In this document: piece after piece, positions 14,297 through 21,316 of the stretch
Position numbering within the stretch: position 1 is the stretch's first letter
Layout: each line of letters opens with the position of its first letter
Translations under genes and position numbers: made by a program
IMG/VR virus record: IMGVR_UViG_3300001848_000082
Coordinates: 1 to 21,316 of that record
Source of the DNA: a virus
Length of the DNA: 21,316 nt
Strand: one strand, 5' to 3'
Notes under the pieces: generated by a model
What the model saw: the letters and a program-made list of their open reading frames with translations, nothing else
The model's database searches: none
Told to the model about the DNA's origin: nothing

Positions 14297-14306
14297 GCGA
14301 AATTGA

Positions 14307-14615
14307 ATGCTTGGATTTGACGCAATTGGACGGCAGGCGTTGGGTCAAATTACCAGCCTCCGAACATTTACGCTTACTGCGTCTGCGTATGCTTTCGTTT
14401 TGTCGGGGCAGGCCGCGCTTTTCCAGACCAATATGGTCAGCATAAAAGCCACTTACACACTAACGGGCATGGATAGCATCCCAGTCATGCTCGGAACCGC
14501 AAGCACCGGAACATTTACGGTTGCCGGGAAGGACGCGGTGTTAACGCGAAACACTCTTTGGACCGAGTCTGCGCAGCAGAACGAGGTCTGGACAGAAAAG
14601 ATTTACGGCTCCTGA
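14307..14615 (+). CDS. Small beta-rich phage protein
   Basis: Predicted 102 aa. The opening MLGFDAIGRQALGQI is one I recognise from short proteins in phage tail regions, followed by repeated Thr/Ala-rich strands (FTLTASAYAFVLSGQAALFQ, ATYTLTGMD, TFTVAGKDAVL) and a charged end (ESAQQNEVWTEKIYGS). It may be a fibre-tip or tail-surface protein. The ribosome site is weak (TAGGCGA). Its TGA shares a base with the next ATG (TGATG, 14613-14617). Confidence 0.7.
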   Translation: MLGFDAIGRQALGQITSLRTFTLTASAYAFVLSGQAALFQTNMVSIKATYTLTGMDSIPVMLGTASTGTFTVAGKDAVLTRNTLWTESAQQNEVWTEKIYGS

Positions 14616-16075
14616 TGCCACTTGTCCCTTTTCCGGAATATCGACCAGATGTTTCGGATTATCAAAGCGCAACAACTCAATCCATTCTCAACGTTCTTCC
14701 GCGCGGCGATGGTTATGGGCCATTTCAATCGTTTTCGGTTTATACCAGCAGCATCGGCGCTACCTGCCGTGGGTTCTTTCGAGGGATCAAGTCTGACGGA
14801 ACGGCGGCAATTTTTGGCGCCACGGCGACGCGGCTTTATAAGTTCAACGCAACGACGCTCGGATGGGATGACGTAAGCAAGGGAGCTACGACTTATTCGT
14901 CCGTTGCATCAACCGATCAGTGGCAGTTCGAGCAGTTCAACAATTACATTATTGCGGTTCAGGCCAATACGGTGCCGCAGTATTTCGACTTGTCATCCTC
15001 GACGGCGTTTGACGATCTCGGTGGTTCGCCGCCGAATGCAAAGTACGTTTCGACGGTCGGTCGGTTTCTTGTCCTGTCCGGTCTGGTTGCAAATCCGTTC
15101 CGCATTCAGTGGTCCGGCCTCAACGCAATTACGACGTGGACCTCTGGCGTTAATCAGTCGGATTACCAGGATCTGCCAGACGGCGGCATTGTTCGCGGCG
15201 TAGCGGGCGGCGAGTTCGGAAACATTTTTCAGGATACGGCAATTCGTCGGATGACCTACGTTCCGGGTTCTCCGGTCATCTTTCAGATCGAGCGGTTGAC
15301 GCAGGATCGTGGTCTGTATGCCCCTTATTCGCTGGTTCGCGCCGGCGAGCGCATTTTCTTTCTGTCTGCTGGCGGTTTTTACGGGATGATAAATTCCGGG
15401 TTTCCAGAGCAGATTGGAAAAGAAAAGGTTGATCGGACGTTCCTTGCGGACCTCGACACAGCCAACCTGCAGCTTGTGATTGGCGCTGCCGATCCGCGGT
15501 CATCGCGCGTGTTCTGGGCGTACAAATCGAAGTCTGGCGCTGTCGGACTTTTCGACAAAGTTCTTTGCTACGACTGGGCGCTACAGCGGTTCGCGCCAAT
15601 TTCGCTCATGGGCGAATACCTTGGCTCTATCTCGCAGCCCGGCATCACGCTTGAAGGTCTGGACGCCATCTCGTCATCAATCGACGCGCTGCCTCAGTCG
15701 CTCGATGCCTATACGGGCAGTGTGACGCCGGAGCTGGCGGTCTTCAATGCGTCGCATGTCATGGGATTCTTGCGCGGCGACAACCTCGAAGCCACGCTGC
15801 AGACGGCAGAGCAGGGGACGGACGGGCGGCGCATCGCCATTACCAATATCCGCCCGGTGACGGATGCCGCCAGCGTGTACGGGTCGGTTTCGACGCGAGA
15901 GAACATCCAGGATAATCCGGTGTGGTCGTCGGAAAGCCTGGTCAACGGGCGCGGCCAGTGCAACGTCCGCGTATCGACGCGATATTCGCGCTATCAGGCG
16001 CGCATTCCGTCAGGAACATCCTGGGCCTATATCGCGGGGATTGAGCCACAAGTGGTTGCGGAAGGCTTGCGGTGA
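14615..16075 (+). CDS. Tail nozzle / hub-like protein (P22 gp10-type role)
   Basis: Predicted 486 aa from the ATG overlapping the previous stop; the frame is open a little upstream, but TGATG coupling and the family-like opening MPLVPFPEYRPDVSDYQSAT support this start. Repeated blade-like beta blocks (TRLYKFNATTLGWDDVSKGA, WQFEQFNNYIIAVQANTVPQ, FLVLSGLVANPFRIQWSGLN, RIFFLSAGGFYGMINSG) resemble the beta-propeller of podovirus nozzle/DNA-stabilisation proteins such as P22 gp10. Those extend the adaptor ring and plug or anchor the tail. The role is assigned from the propeller pattern and from its place after the adaptor. The last four bases overlap the next gene (GTGA). Confidence 0.75.
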   Translation: MPLVPFPEYRPDVSDYQSATTQSILNVLPRGDGYGPFQSFSVYTSSIGATCRGFFRGIKSDGTAAIFGATATRLYKFNATTLGWDDVSKGATTYSSVASTDQWQFEQFNNYIIAVQANTVPQYFDLSSSTAFDDLGGSPPNAKYVSTVGRFLVLSGLVANPFRIQWSGLNAITTWTSGVNQSDYQDLPDGGIVRGVAGGEFGNIFQDTAIRRMTYVPGSPVIFQIERLTQDRGLYAPYSLVRAGERIFFLSAGGFYGMINSGFPEQIGKEKVDRTFLADLDTANLQLVIGAADPRSSRVFWAYKSKSGAVGLFDKVLCYDWALQRFAPISLMGEYLGSISQPGITLEGLDAISSSIDALPQSLDAYTGSVTPELAVFNASHVMGFLRGDNLEATLQTAEQGTDGRRIAITNIRPVTDAASVYGSVSTRENIQDNPVWSSESLVNGRGQCNVRVSTRYSRYQARIPSGTSWAYIAGIEPQVVAEGLR

Positions 16076-16380
16076 CGGCACTCGCTCTTAATCCGGAAGA
16101 GAAAGAACCGCGCAGGTTTGTTTTAGCAATCAATCAACTTGGGCAAGGCAGGTCCAACGCGGTTGGTAGTGTAACGCTTACTGCCAATGCCGCTTCTACG
16201 ACAGTCACGGCGCAAAATTGCGGTTCCGGTTCTTCGGTGTTTTTGTTTCCCAAAACCGCAAATGCAGCGGCAGCCTTAGCTACTACATACGTCGGTACGG
16301 TCTCAAACGGATCGTTCGTTATCACGCACGCAAACAATTCGCAGTCAGATAAATCATTCTTCTGGGTCGCGCTTGGTTGA
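16072..16380 (+). CDS. Small beta-rich phage protein
   Basis: Predicted 102 aa with a GTG start that overlaps the nozzle stop (GTGA, 16072-16075). The core GRSNAVGSVTLTANAASTTV, then TVTAQNC / VFLFPKTANAAAA / SFVITHANNSQSDKSFFWVA is a pattern I recognise as a widespread short protein downstream of tail genes in many phages. Its function is not known; it may be a fibre or surface subunit. It is followed by an eight-base overlap with the GNAT-like gene. Confidence 0.7.
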   Translation: MTALALNPEEKEPRRFVLAINQLGQGRSNAVGSVTLTANAASTTVTAQNCGSGSSVFLFPKTANAAAALATTYVGTVSNGSFVITHANNSQSDKSFFWVALG

Positions 16381-16771
16381 GCTGCTTTGCATCGAGCCCG
16401 GCAAAGTAGACGAGTTCTGGCCGCACGTTTCGCATTTCATATTCGAGGCGATGGAGCGCGGCGGCGGCGATTACAGCTCGGTAGAAGAAAGCGTGAAGAG
16501 CGGCCCTGCGCTTCTCTGGATAGCGTGGGACGGCGACAAGATTCTGTCAGCGGCGGTTACATCGCTGCACAAAATCAACGGCAAAAGAATTTGCACCATC
16601 GTTGCCTGTGGCGGCGATGAGTGGACGCGCTTCGGTCATCTGATCGAGGGACTTGAGAAATACGCAAAAGACGAAGGCTGCGCAGCGGTTCGCATTAACG
16701 GGCGATCCGGCTGGCAGCGCGTGCTTTCCGGCTACCGGACAAGACAGGTTGTTATCGAAAAGGCACTTTAA
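16373..16771 (+). CDS. GNAT-like phage protein
   Basis: Predicted 132 aa with a TTG start overlapping the upstream stop region; the exact start is not certain, as no good ribosome site is visible. The fold order is GNAT-like: an N-terminal helix (FWPHVSHFIFEAMERGGG), strands LLWIAWDGDKILSAAVTSLH, a central strand CTIVACGGDEWTRFGHLIEG and a C-terminal CAAVRINGRSGWQRVLSGY. The classical acetyl-CoA-binding Q/RxxGxG/A loop is not clear. Similar short proteins occur before ejection-protein genes in other podophages and prophages, so it may be a structural or assembly protein that has kept only the fold. The TAA overlaps the next ATG. Confidence 0.65.
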   Translation: MVELLCIEPGKVDEFWPHVSHFIFEAMERGGGDYSSVEESVKSGPALLWIAWDGDKILSAAVTSLHKINGKRICTIVACGGDEWTRFGHLIEGLEKYAKDEGCAAVRINGRSGWQRVLSGYRTRQVVIEKAL

Positions 16772-17628
16772 TGGGCGGCGAAAGCAGTCAGCAAACACAA
16801 CAGTCTAGCCAAACTAGTCCATGGTCGGCGGCGCAGCCCGCACTGACCGGCATTCTGGATAAGCTCAATCCGCTCATCAATAACAGCGGTTTGTCGAACA
16901 CGTCGCAGAACGCGCTTTCCCAGCTTGAAAGCAATGCCAGTGGCGGCAATCCCTATGCCACCCAGATCAGCGGCGTTACGTCCAATCTGTTGAACGGCGG
17001 CGGCGCGGCGGCGCTTACGCCAGGCGTTAATAACGCTTACTCTACGTTCCAGAGCCAGACCAATCCGCTTGCGTCCAATACCGATTACAATCCGTACAAC
17101 ACGCCAGGCTTTTCCGATGCCATCAAAACGATGACCTCGGACATCACGAACAACGTCAACGGCATGTTTGCCGGCGCGGGCCGAGATCTGAGCGGCGCTA
17201 ATCAGCAGGCGTTGGCGCGTGGATTGTCGCAGGGCTTGGCGCCGACGATTGCGGCTCAATACAATCAGAACGTCCAGAACCAACAGGGCGCGGCTGGCAA
17301 TCTCTATAACGCCGGTAACAACACGGCGGGGCTTCTGTCCAACCTTCAGCAGACGGGCCTTGGCAATCAGTTGCAGGGCGTTCAGTCGGTCAGCGATGCG
17401 CTCGCGGCGCAGAATTATGCACCATCCACGTTATTGCAGCTTGAGCAGATGAAGCAGCAAATTCCTGCGCAAAATCTCGGCTTGCTTGCTCAGATCGGCA
17501 TTCCGATTGCGGGCCTTGGTTCGCAGTCCACTGGCACGAACAACACGACGAACAATATGTCTGGCGCGCAGCAGTTCGCCACCATCGCGGGCGGTGTGGG
17601 TTCACTCTTTGGTGGGGGCAGGCGCTAA
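16771..17628 (+). CDS. Ejection (internal virion) protein 1 candidate
   Basis: Predicted 285 aa, rich in Asn/Gln/Gly/Ser, starting MGGESSQQTQQSSQ. It has long polar stretches, alanine-rich helices (GANQQALARGLSQGLAPTIA, then AAQYNQNVQNQQGAAGNLYN) and a glycine-rich hydrophobic C-terminus (FATIAGGVGSLFGGGRR). This composition and the position after the nozzle block are those of small podovirus ejection proteins, which leave the virion with the DNA and help build a channel across the envelope. Function is assigned by composition and order, not by a specific motif. Confidence 0.7.
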   Translation: MGGESSQQTQQSSQTSPWSAAQPALTGILDKLNPLINNSGLSNTSQNALSQLESNASGGNPYATQISGVTSNLLNGGGAAALTPGVNNAYSTFQSQTNPLASNTDYNPYNTPGFSDAIKTMTSDITNNVNGMFAGAGRDLSGANQQALARGLSQGLAPTIAAQYNQNVQNQQGAAGNLYNAGNNTAGLLSNLQQTGLGNQLQGVQSVSDALAAQNYAPSTLLQLEQMKQQIPAQNLGLLAQIGIPIAGLGSQSTGTNNTTNNMSGAQQFATIAGGVGSLFGGGRR

Positions 17629-19077
17629 ATGGCCGGTCTTCTCGATACGATTTCTTCTCGCTGGCCGGAAGACGGCTCGCGTCAGCCGGGCCTGCTTGAT
17701 GCGCTGGTCCAGTCCTTTGCTGGTCAGGCCCCATCGCAGGGCTTTGCTGGACCGCAGCTTGCGCAATCGGCAATCCCTCAGAATGCACAGCCTGCCATCG
17801 GCCAAATGCCCATGCAGCAGCAGGCGCCGCAACCCAACGCGAACGCAGTATTCGGCAGTGAGGGCGGGAATCTGTTTGACCGGCTGAATGCCGGTTTCCA
17901 AGGCTTTGCGAACGCTGGCAGTCCCATGCAGGCGCTCGGCAATCTCATCGGCGGCCTCACGACCGGCCAGCGTAGTGACCCTCAAGGCATGATGCTGGCC
18001 CAGCAGCGCGCAACATTCGAATCCCTGCGCGGGAGTGGTGTGCCGCCGAACCTTGCCATGGCAGCGGCACTTAATCCGAAAGTGCTGGAAACGATTGCAC
18101 CTGCGTATTTTGATACGAAGCCGCAACTCCAGGAAACTGGCGTTGACCCGCTTACTGGTCAGAAGAGCTTCGGCGTTTACCGGCCTAATCAGGGGACGCT
18201 GACGCCGATCAATGCTGGCGAAAATTCGTCTGGCATTCCGGGGCAAACTGGCTTTTTGAATAAGGGCGTTGGCGCGGTAGATAGCAACCTGAGCGGCGAA
18301 GCTTATCTCAAGCAGTTCTCTCCAGAAGTTCAGTCTGCGGTCAAGAACTACGTCGAGGGTCTGACGATGCCGACCGGCAATGCCCGCCAAGGCTTCACGC
18401 AGGCCGTTAAAATGATTGCCGCGAAGTACGGCAACGATATTGGCGTACCGGCGGACGACACGAATTTTGCGCTACGCCGTAAGATGCAAACCGATATTGC
18501 GTCGTCATCGAATAATTCAATGGGCGGCATTCTATCAAACGGCAAAAGCTCATTCTCTCATCTTGGAGAGCTTGCCGATAATTTTGCGAAACTTGGCAAT
18601 TTCAATGGCCCGAACATGCCGGGCGGCGGCATGATCGGTAGTGCTGGAAATTATATCGGCAACTTCATGGGCACGCCGGAAACGAAAGGCAAGATTGCCG
18701 CAGTGAACGCGGCGGCTCTTAAGTATGGTCAGGAGTCCACAAAATTCTATGCTGGCACTGGCGGCGGCGAAGCCGAGCGTATGCACGCCCTGAAAGCGAT
18801 GGACCCGATCTCAACGAACGGAACCGAGCAGGCCGCATTCCTCGAAACGGAAAAGAGCCTGATGCTTGATCGTCTACGCGAGAAAGAACGCCAGATTAAG
18901 GACGTAATGGGGCAGGCTTATCTCGATAAGCATCCCGTGTTCACGCCGGAAATCCAGGCCAACATCGACAAGATCGACAAGAACATTGCGATTTTGCGCG
19001 GCGACGGCACCAAAACGACTGCTCCTGAAACGAAGCCGTCAAGCCTTCCGAACGGCTGGTCCGTGCAGGTCAAATAA
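17629..19077 (+). CDS. Ejection (internal virion) protein 2 candidate
   Basis: Predicted 482 aa. The N-terminal 80 residues are Gln/Ala/Pro-rich. The middle (FDRLNAGFQGFANAGSPMQA, then GSGVPPNLAMAAALNPKVLE) is the pattern I associate with internal virion proteins of rhizobial podophages. A conserved-looking helical domain follows (VDSNLSGEAYLKQFSPEVQS, ARQGFTQAVKMIAAKYGN). The C-terminal third is helical with a charged coiled coil (SLMLDRLREKERQIKDV). There is no signal peptide. It starts directly after the previous stop and its own stop overlaps the next start (TAATG), placing it in the ejection operon. Confidence 0.75.
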   Translation: MAGLLDTISSRWPEDGSRQPGLLDALVQSFAGQAPSQGFAGPQLAQSAIPQNAQPAIGQMPMQQQAPQPNANAVFGSEGGNLFDRLNAGFQGFANAGSPMQALGNLIGGLTTGQRSDPQGMMLAQQRATFESLRGSGVPPNLAMAAALNPKVLETIAPAYFDTKPQLQETGVDPLTGQKSFGVYRPNQGTLTPINAGENSSGIPGQTGFLNKGVGAVDSNLSGEAYLKQFSPEVQSAVKNYVEGLTMPTGNARQGFTQAVKMIAAKYGNDIGVPADDTNFALRRKMQTDIASSSNNSMGGILSNGKSSFSHLGELADNFAKLGNFNGPNMPGGGMIGSAGNYIGNFMGTPETKGKIAAVNAAALKYGQESTKFYAGTGGGEAERMHALKAMDPISTNGTEQAAFLETEKSLMLDRLREKERQIKDVMGQAYLDKHPVFTPEIQANIDKIDKNIAILRGDGTKTTAPETKPSSLPNGWSVQVK

Positions 19078-20639
19078 TGCCGACTTTTGAATTTACTTCG
19101 CCAGAGGGAAAAACCTATTCCGTTAACGGGCCGGAAGGCGCGACTGCGGAACAGGCTTTTCAAATTCTGCAAAGCCAAATCGGCAAGCCGCAGGAATCCA
19201 CGGGCGTTGCTGCGGACGTGGCGAAGTCTGCCGGTGTTGGTATTGCCAATGGAGCGATTGGCCTTGTTGGAATGCCCGGCGACGTTGGCTCAATGGTTAG
19301 TTCAGCCACGGATTATGCGGGCAAGAAATTGGGTATTGCCCCTGAAAGCATCGATAAGTTCAAAAACGTGGCGCGTTCAGTCGCGCGTGTGCTGCCGGTG
19401 GTAAACGCTACCCTTGGCCCCGGTTCGCAAGACATTCAGCGCGGCATTGAAAAATATACTGGCGACTTTTACCAGCCTCAGACGGTGCCGGGTGAATATG
19501 CAAAGATGGCGGGCGAGTTCCTTCCTGCCTTGATTGGTGGCCCTGAAACCATTGGCACAAAACTGGTTACAAGGGTTGCTGCTCCCGCCGTTGTCAGCGA
19601 AACCGCAGGCCAGCTTTCCAAGGGAACCGATGCAGAGCCCTATGCACGTCTGGGCGGCGCTATTGTCGGCGGTGCGGCAGCTACCAAGGGCTTGAATGCG
19701 CTGGAAACCGCGCAGCGTGCCAAGCAAGTAACCCCGACGATTGCCGATACTAAAGCGGCAGCCGATGTGCTGTATAAGAACACGACAAGCGCCCATGTGG
19801 CGCAGCCAATTGCTCAATCTACGCTGGATTCCTTAGCAAACGACATTACAACTCGACTTAACCGAGAGGGTATTAGGCCGTCGAATGCCAAGGGTATCCA
19901 TGATGCTTTGGCGGAAATTAAAACGCCTGCAACCGCTGGCGCTCCAGATGTTGCCGATTTAGCCGCTGCTCGGCAGAGCATTAAAAATCTTCTCGGTTCG
20001 TCTGACGCGTCTAAGGCTGGCGCATTCATTGCGCTTCCAAAGATCGAAGCCGCGATTGAAGCAGCATCGCCCGGCACGATGAAAACACTCAAGGAGGCCG
20101 ACAAGAACTGGGCTTCGATGAAGGCCGCTGAAGCGCTCGACAAGCGCATGGCGCGCGCTGACCTCCGGGCGGCTGGTGAGCATTCTGGCGCCAACGTCGG
20201 CAACAAGGTTCGCCAGCAGGTAACGAGTTATCTTCTGAGCAACGAAGCACGCTATTTGCCGGATGCGACGAAAAAAGAACTTGAGAAAATCGTTCGCGGC
20301 ACTGCTTCCCAAAATACGGTGCGCTTTGTCGCCAATCTTCTGGGCGGCGGTGGCGGCTTGGGAATGTTGGCGGGCGGCACTGCTGGCTATGAAGCCGGCG
20401 GCATCCCCGGTGCGCTGGCGGGTGCCGTTGCCGGAAAGACGCTCAAGCACATCAACAATCGTTCGGTTGTCAATCAGGCGCAGCGAGTGCAGCAGGGCAT
20501 TCTGGCGCGTTCTCCGCTTGGTCAGCAGATCGGCTCAATCATGCCGCCGCTAAAACAAGTCAACCCGCTCCAGATCGGCCTTCTGTCCGGTCTTATGTCG
20601 ATGCACCCAGCGGGCAGTCTCGCTAATTCCAACCGTTAA
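19077..20639 (+). CDS. Ejection (internal virion) protein 3 candidate, with hydrophobic segments
   Basis: Predicted 520 aa. The N-terminus (FEFTSPEGKTYSVNGPEGAT, then AEQAFQILQSQIG) is a short beta-helix module common at the start of large phage internal proteins. Alanine/glycine-rich, membrane-prone stretches occur around GVGIANGAIGLVGMPGDVGS and in the C-terminus (LLGGGGGLGMLAGGTAGYEA, GALAGAVAGKTL). These would suit insertion into the host membrane during ejection. A central helical region (about 250-420) is charged. Its 3' end overlaps, in antisense, the last 90 nt of the minus-strand gene that follows. Confidence 0.75.
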   Translation: MPTFEFTSPEGKTYSVNGPEGATAEQAFQILQSQIGKPQESTGVAADVAKSAGVGIANGAIGLVGMPGDVGSMVSSATDYAGKKLGIAPESIDKFKNVARSVARVLPVVNATLGPGSQDIQRGIEKYTGDFYQPQTVPGEYAKMAGEFLPALIGGPETIGTKLVTRVAAPAVVSETAGQLSKGTDAEPYARLGGAIVGGAAATKGLNALETAQRAKQVTPTIADTKAAADVLYKNTTSAHVAQPIAQSTLDSLANDITTRLNREGIRPSNAKGIHDALAEIKTPATAGAPDVADLAAARQSIKNLLGSSDASKAGAFIALPKIEAAIEAASPGTMKTLKEADKNWASMKAAEALDKRMARADLRAAGEHSGANVGNKVRQQVTSYLLSNEARYLPDATKKELEKIVRGTASQNTVRFVANLLGGGGGLGMLAGGTAGYEAGGIPGALAGAVAGKTLKHINNRSVVNQAQRVQQGILARSPLGQQIGSIMPPLKQVNPLQIGLLSGLMSMHPAGSLANSNR

Positions 20640-20756
20640 TCCGTAGGCGAGCGCATAGCCGACCATGCCCGGAATAACCGGGTTGGGCGTCAGCTCGTAA
20701 TGAATGTTGACGGCATATACGCCGAATATCACTGAACCTTGCAGCAAAAACCACAT
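20550..20756 (-). CDS. Small two-helix membrane protein on the minus strand
   Basis: Predicted 68 aa from the ATG at 20756-20754; an ATG at 20777 would add seven residues. Two hydrophobic helices, WFLLQGSVIFGVYAVNI and PGMVGYALAYGLTVGI, are joined by a short HYELTPNPV loop and followed by a charged C-terminus (RWVHRHKTGQKADLERVDLF). I recall a family of short phage proteins with an SNI-like end to helix 1 and a WTPN-type loop, often near lysis genes, so a holin-like role is possible but unproven. It is the only likely intact minus-strand gene in the window. It overlaps the ejection gene by 90 nt (tail to tail) and shares CATG with the transglycosylase start. The ribosome site is modest (GGAG 12 nt upstream). 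Confidence 0.5.
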   Translation of the reverse strand: MWFLLQGSVIFGVYAVNIHYELTPNPVIPGMVGYALAYGLTVGISETARWVHRHKTGQKADLERVDLF

Positions 20757-21316
20757 GAGCCTGATCGACTCCATCATTGCCGCAGAAAGCGGCGGTGATC
20801 CTTACGCCAAAAATCCAAATTCATCGGCAAGCGGCCCCGGTCAATTCATCGACTCCACTTGGCTATCGACCATCAAGGCCGCGCGTCCTGATCTCGCGAA
20901 TGGAAAATCCGATAGCGAACTTCTTGCGCTGAAAACCGATCCCGATCTCTCCCGGCAGATGACCGAAGCCTATGCCGCGCAGAATGGCGATAGGCTCACC
21001 AAGGCCGGGTTCGATGCCAATCCGGGTAACATTTATCTAGCACATTTCGCCGGTCCTAACGGGGCGATCAATGTCCTTTCGGCTAATCCGAACACCCCGG
21101 TAGTCGAGATTCTAGGCGCAAAAGTCGCGGCGGCAAACCCGTTTTTGCGAAACATGACTGCCGGACAACTGGCTGGATGGGCGGCAAATAAGGTGGGTGG
21201 CAGCGCAGCCCCCGTACAGACGGCGCAAGCCGCCACGGGTTCCTTGCAGCCGCCCGCACAAGCCCCAGCGCAGCAACCGGGAGCCCCTTTACCGGCGGTA
21301 CAGCCCGCATCCGGGG
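20755..21316 (+). CDS. Lytic transglycosylase (SLT-like), 3' end outside the window
   Basis: The frame is open to the last base, giving at least 187 residues. The opening LIDSIIAAESGGDPYAKNPN followed by ASGPGQFIDSTWL is the signature of the SLT/goose-lysozyme-like fold: Glu11 is the expected catalytic acid and GPGQF (27-31) the conserved loop. Later AYAAQNGDRL and AHFAGPNGAINVL match the rest of the domain. From about residue 145 a Pro/Ala/Gln-rich linker begins, so a further domain is likely. After the ejection genes, it is probably a virion-borne enzyme opening the peptidoglycan at DNA entry. The ATG at 20755 gives the family-like start, but its ribosome site is poor; an in-frame ATG at 20704 would add 17 unlike residues. 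Confidence 0.88.
   Translation, partial: MSLIDSIIAAESGGDPYAKNPNSSASGPGQFIDSTWLSTIKAARPDLANGKSDSELLALKTDPDLSRQMTEAYAAQNGDRLTKAGFDANPGNIYLAHFAGPNGAINVLSANPNTPVVEILGAKVAAANPFLRNMTAGQLAGWAANKVGGSAAPVQTAQAATGSLQPPAQAPAQQPGAPLPAVQPASG

Noticed and set aside
14558-14614. Upstream in-frame extension of the nozzle-like gene
   Set aside because: It is the out-of-frame reading of the previous gene's end; the ATG at 14615 is coupled to that gene's stop and gives the family-like N-terminus.
17602-18390. 262-codon minus-strand frame antisense to ejection protein 2
   Set aside because: Arginine/leucine-rich shadow with no recognisable pattern, covered by a convincing plus-strand gene.
20668-20682. CCCGG-AATAA-CCGGG inverted repeat as a terminator for the ejection operon
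   Set aside because: The stem is only 5 bp, there is no T-tract on either strand, and it is explained by the minus-strand proline/glycine codons.

Overview
The window is 21.3 kb of a tailed-phage genome or prophage. It carries an almost entirely rightward, tightly packed virion-assembly module of podovirus type. Many small proteins (the pre-scaffold protein, the 162-aa capsid-adjacent protein, the GNAT-like protein, the ejection proteins) look like those I associate with phages and prophages of Alphaproteobacteria, especially Hyphomicrobiales (Rhizobiales). Moderate-to-high GC and AGGA/GGAG ribosome sites fit such a host. This host call is recognition from memory, not a search. No integrase, repressor, attachment site, tRNA, CRISPR array or insertion sequence is visible, so lytic versus integrated status cannot be settled here.

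Layout. Bases 1-1948 are the end of an early/replication region: the tail of an upstream gene, a replication-initiation-like protein with an internal heptamer repeat, and two uncharacterised phage proteins. Bases 1949-2138 are a structured intergenic stretch; its minus strand keeps a coherent but start-less excisionase-like helix-turn-helix frame. Bases 2139-4020 hold three small genes and the large terminase. Bases 4021-6266 encode the portal, split into two translationally coupled ORFs. Bases 6259-7923 hold an unexpected TPR-glycosyltransferase, a small four-cysteine protein nested over its 3' end, and a small pre-scaffold protein. Bases 7942-10035 are scaffold and major capsid (SU10/DUF5309-like), followed by a UUCG-loop terminator. 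Bases 10109-11941 are capsid-associated proteins and a head-tail adaptor. Bases 11954-14615 are a block of beta-rich fibre or receptor-binding candidates. Bases 14615-16771 are a nozzle-like protein, a small beta protein and a GNAT-like protein. Bases 16771-20639 are three ejection (internal virion) proteins. The window ends inside a lytic transglycosylase gene that starts back to back with a minus-strand two-helix membrane protein.

How the genes work together. The terminase packages DNA through the portal into a scaffold-built capsid. Adaptor and nozzle proteins close the head and form a short tail with fibres. The ejection proteins, ending with a muralytic enzyme, should be delivered into the host envelope during infection. 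No tape-measure or sheath gene is present, which fits a short tail. Most neighbours overlap by 1-4 nt (TGATG, TAATG, ATGA, GTGA), indicating translational coupling in a long late operon.

The most unusual points are the split portal, the TPR-glycosyltransferase inside the head operon, the 160-nt dual-coded overlap after it, the antisense membrane gene sharing a CATG start with the transglycosylase, and the minus-strand HTH frame at 1986-2132.
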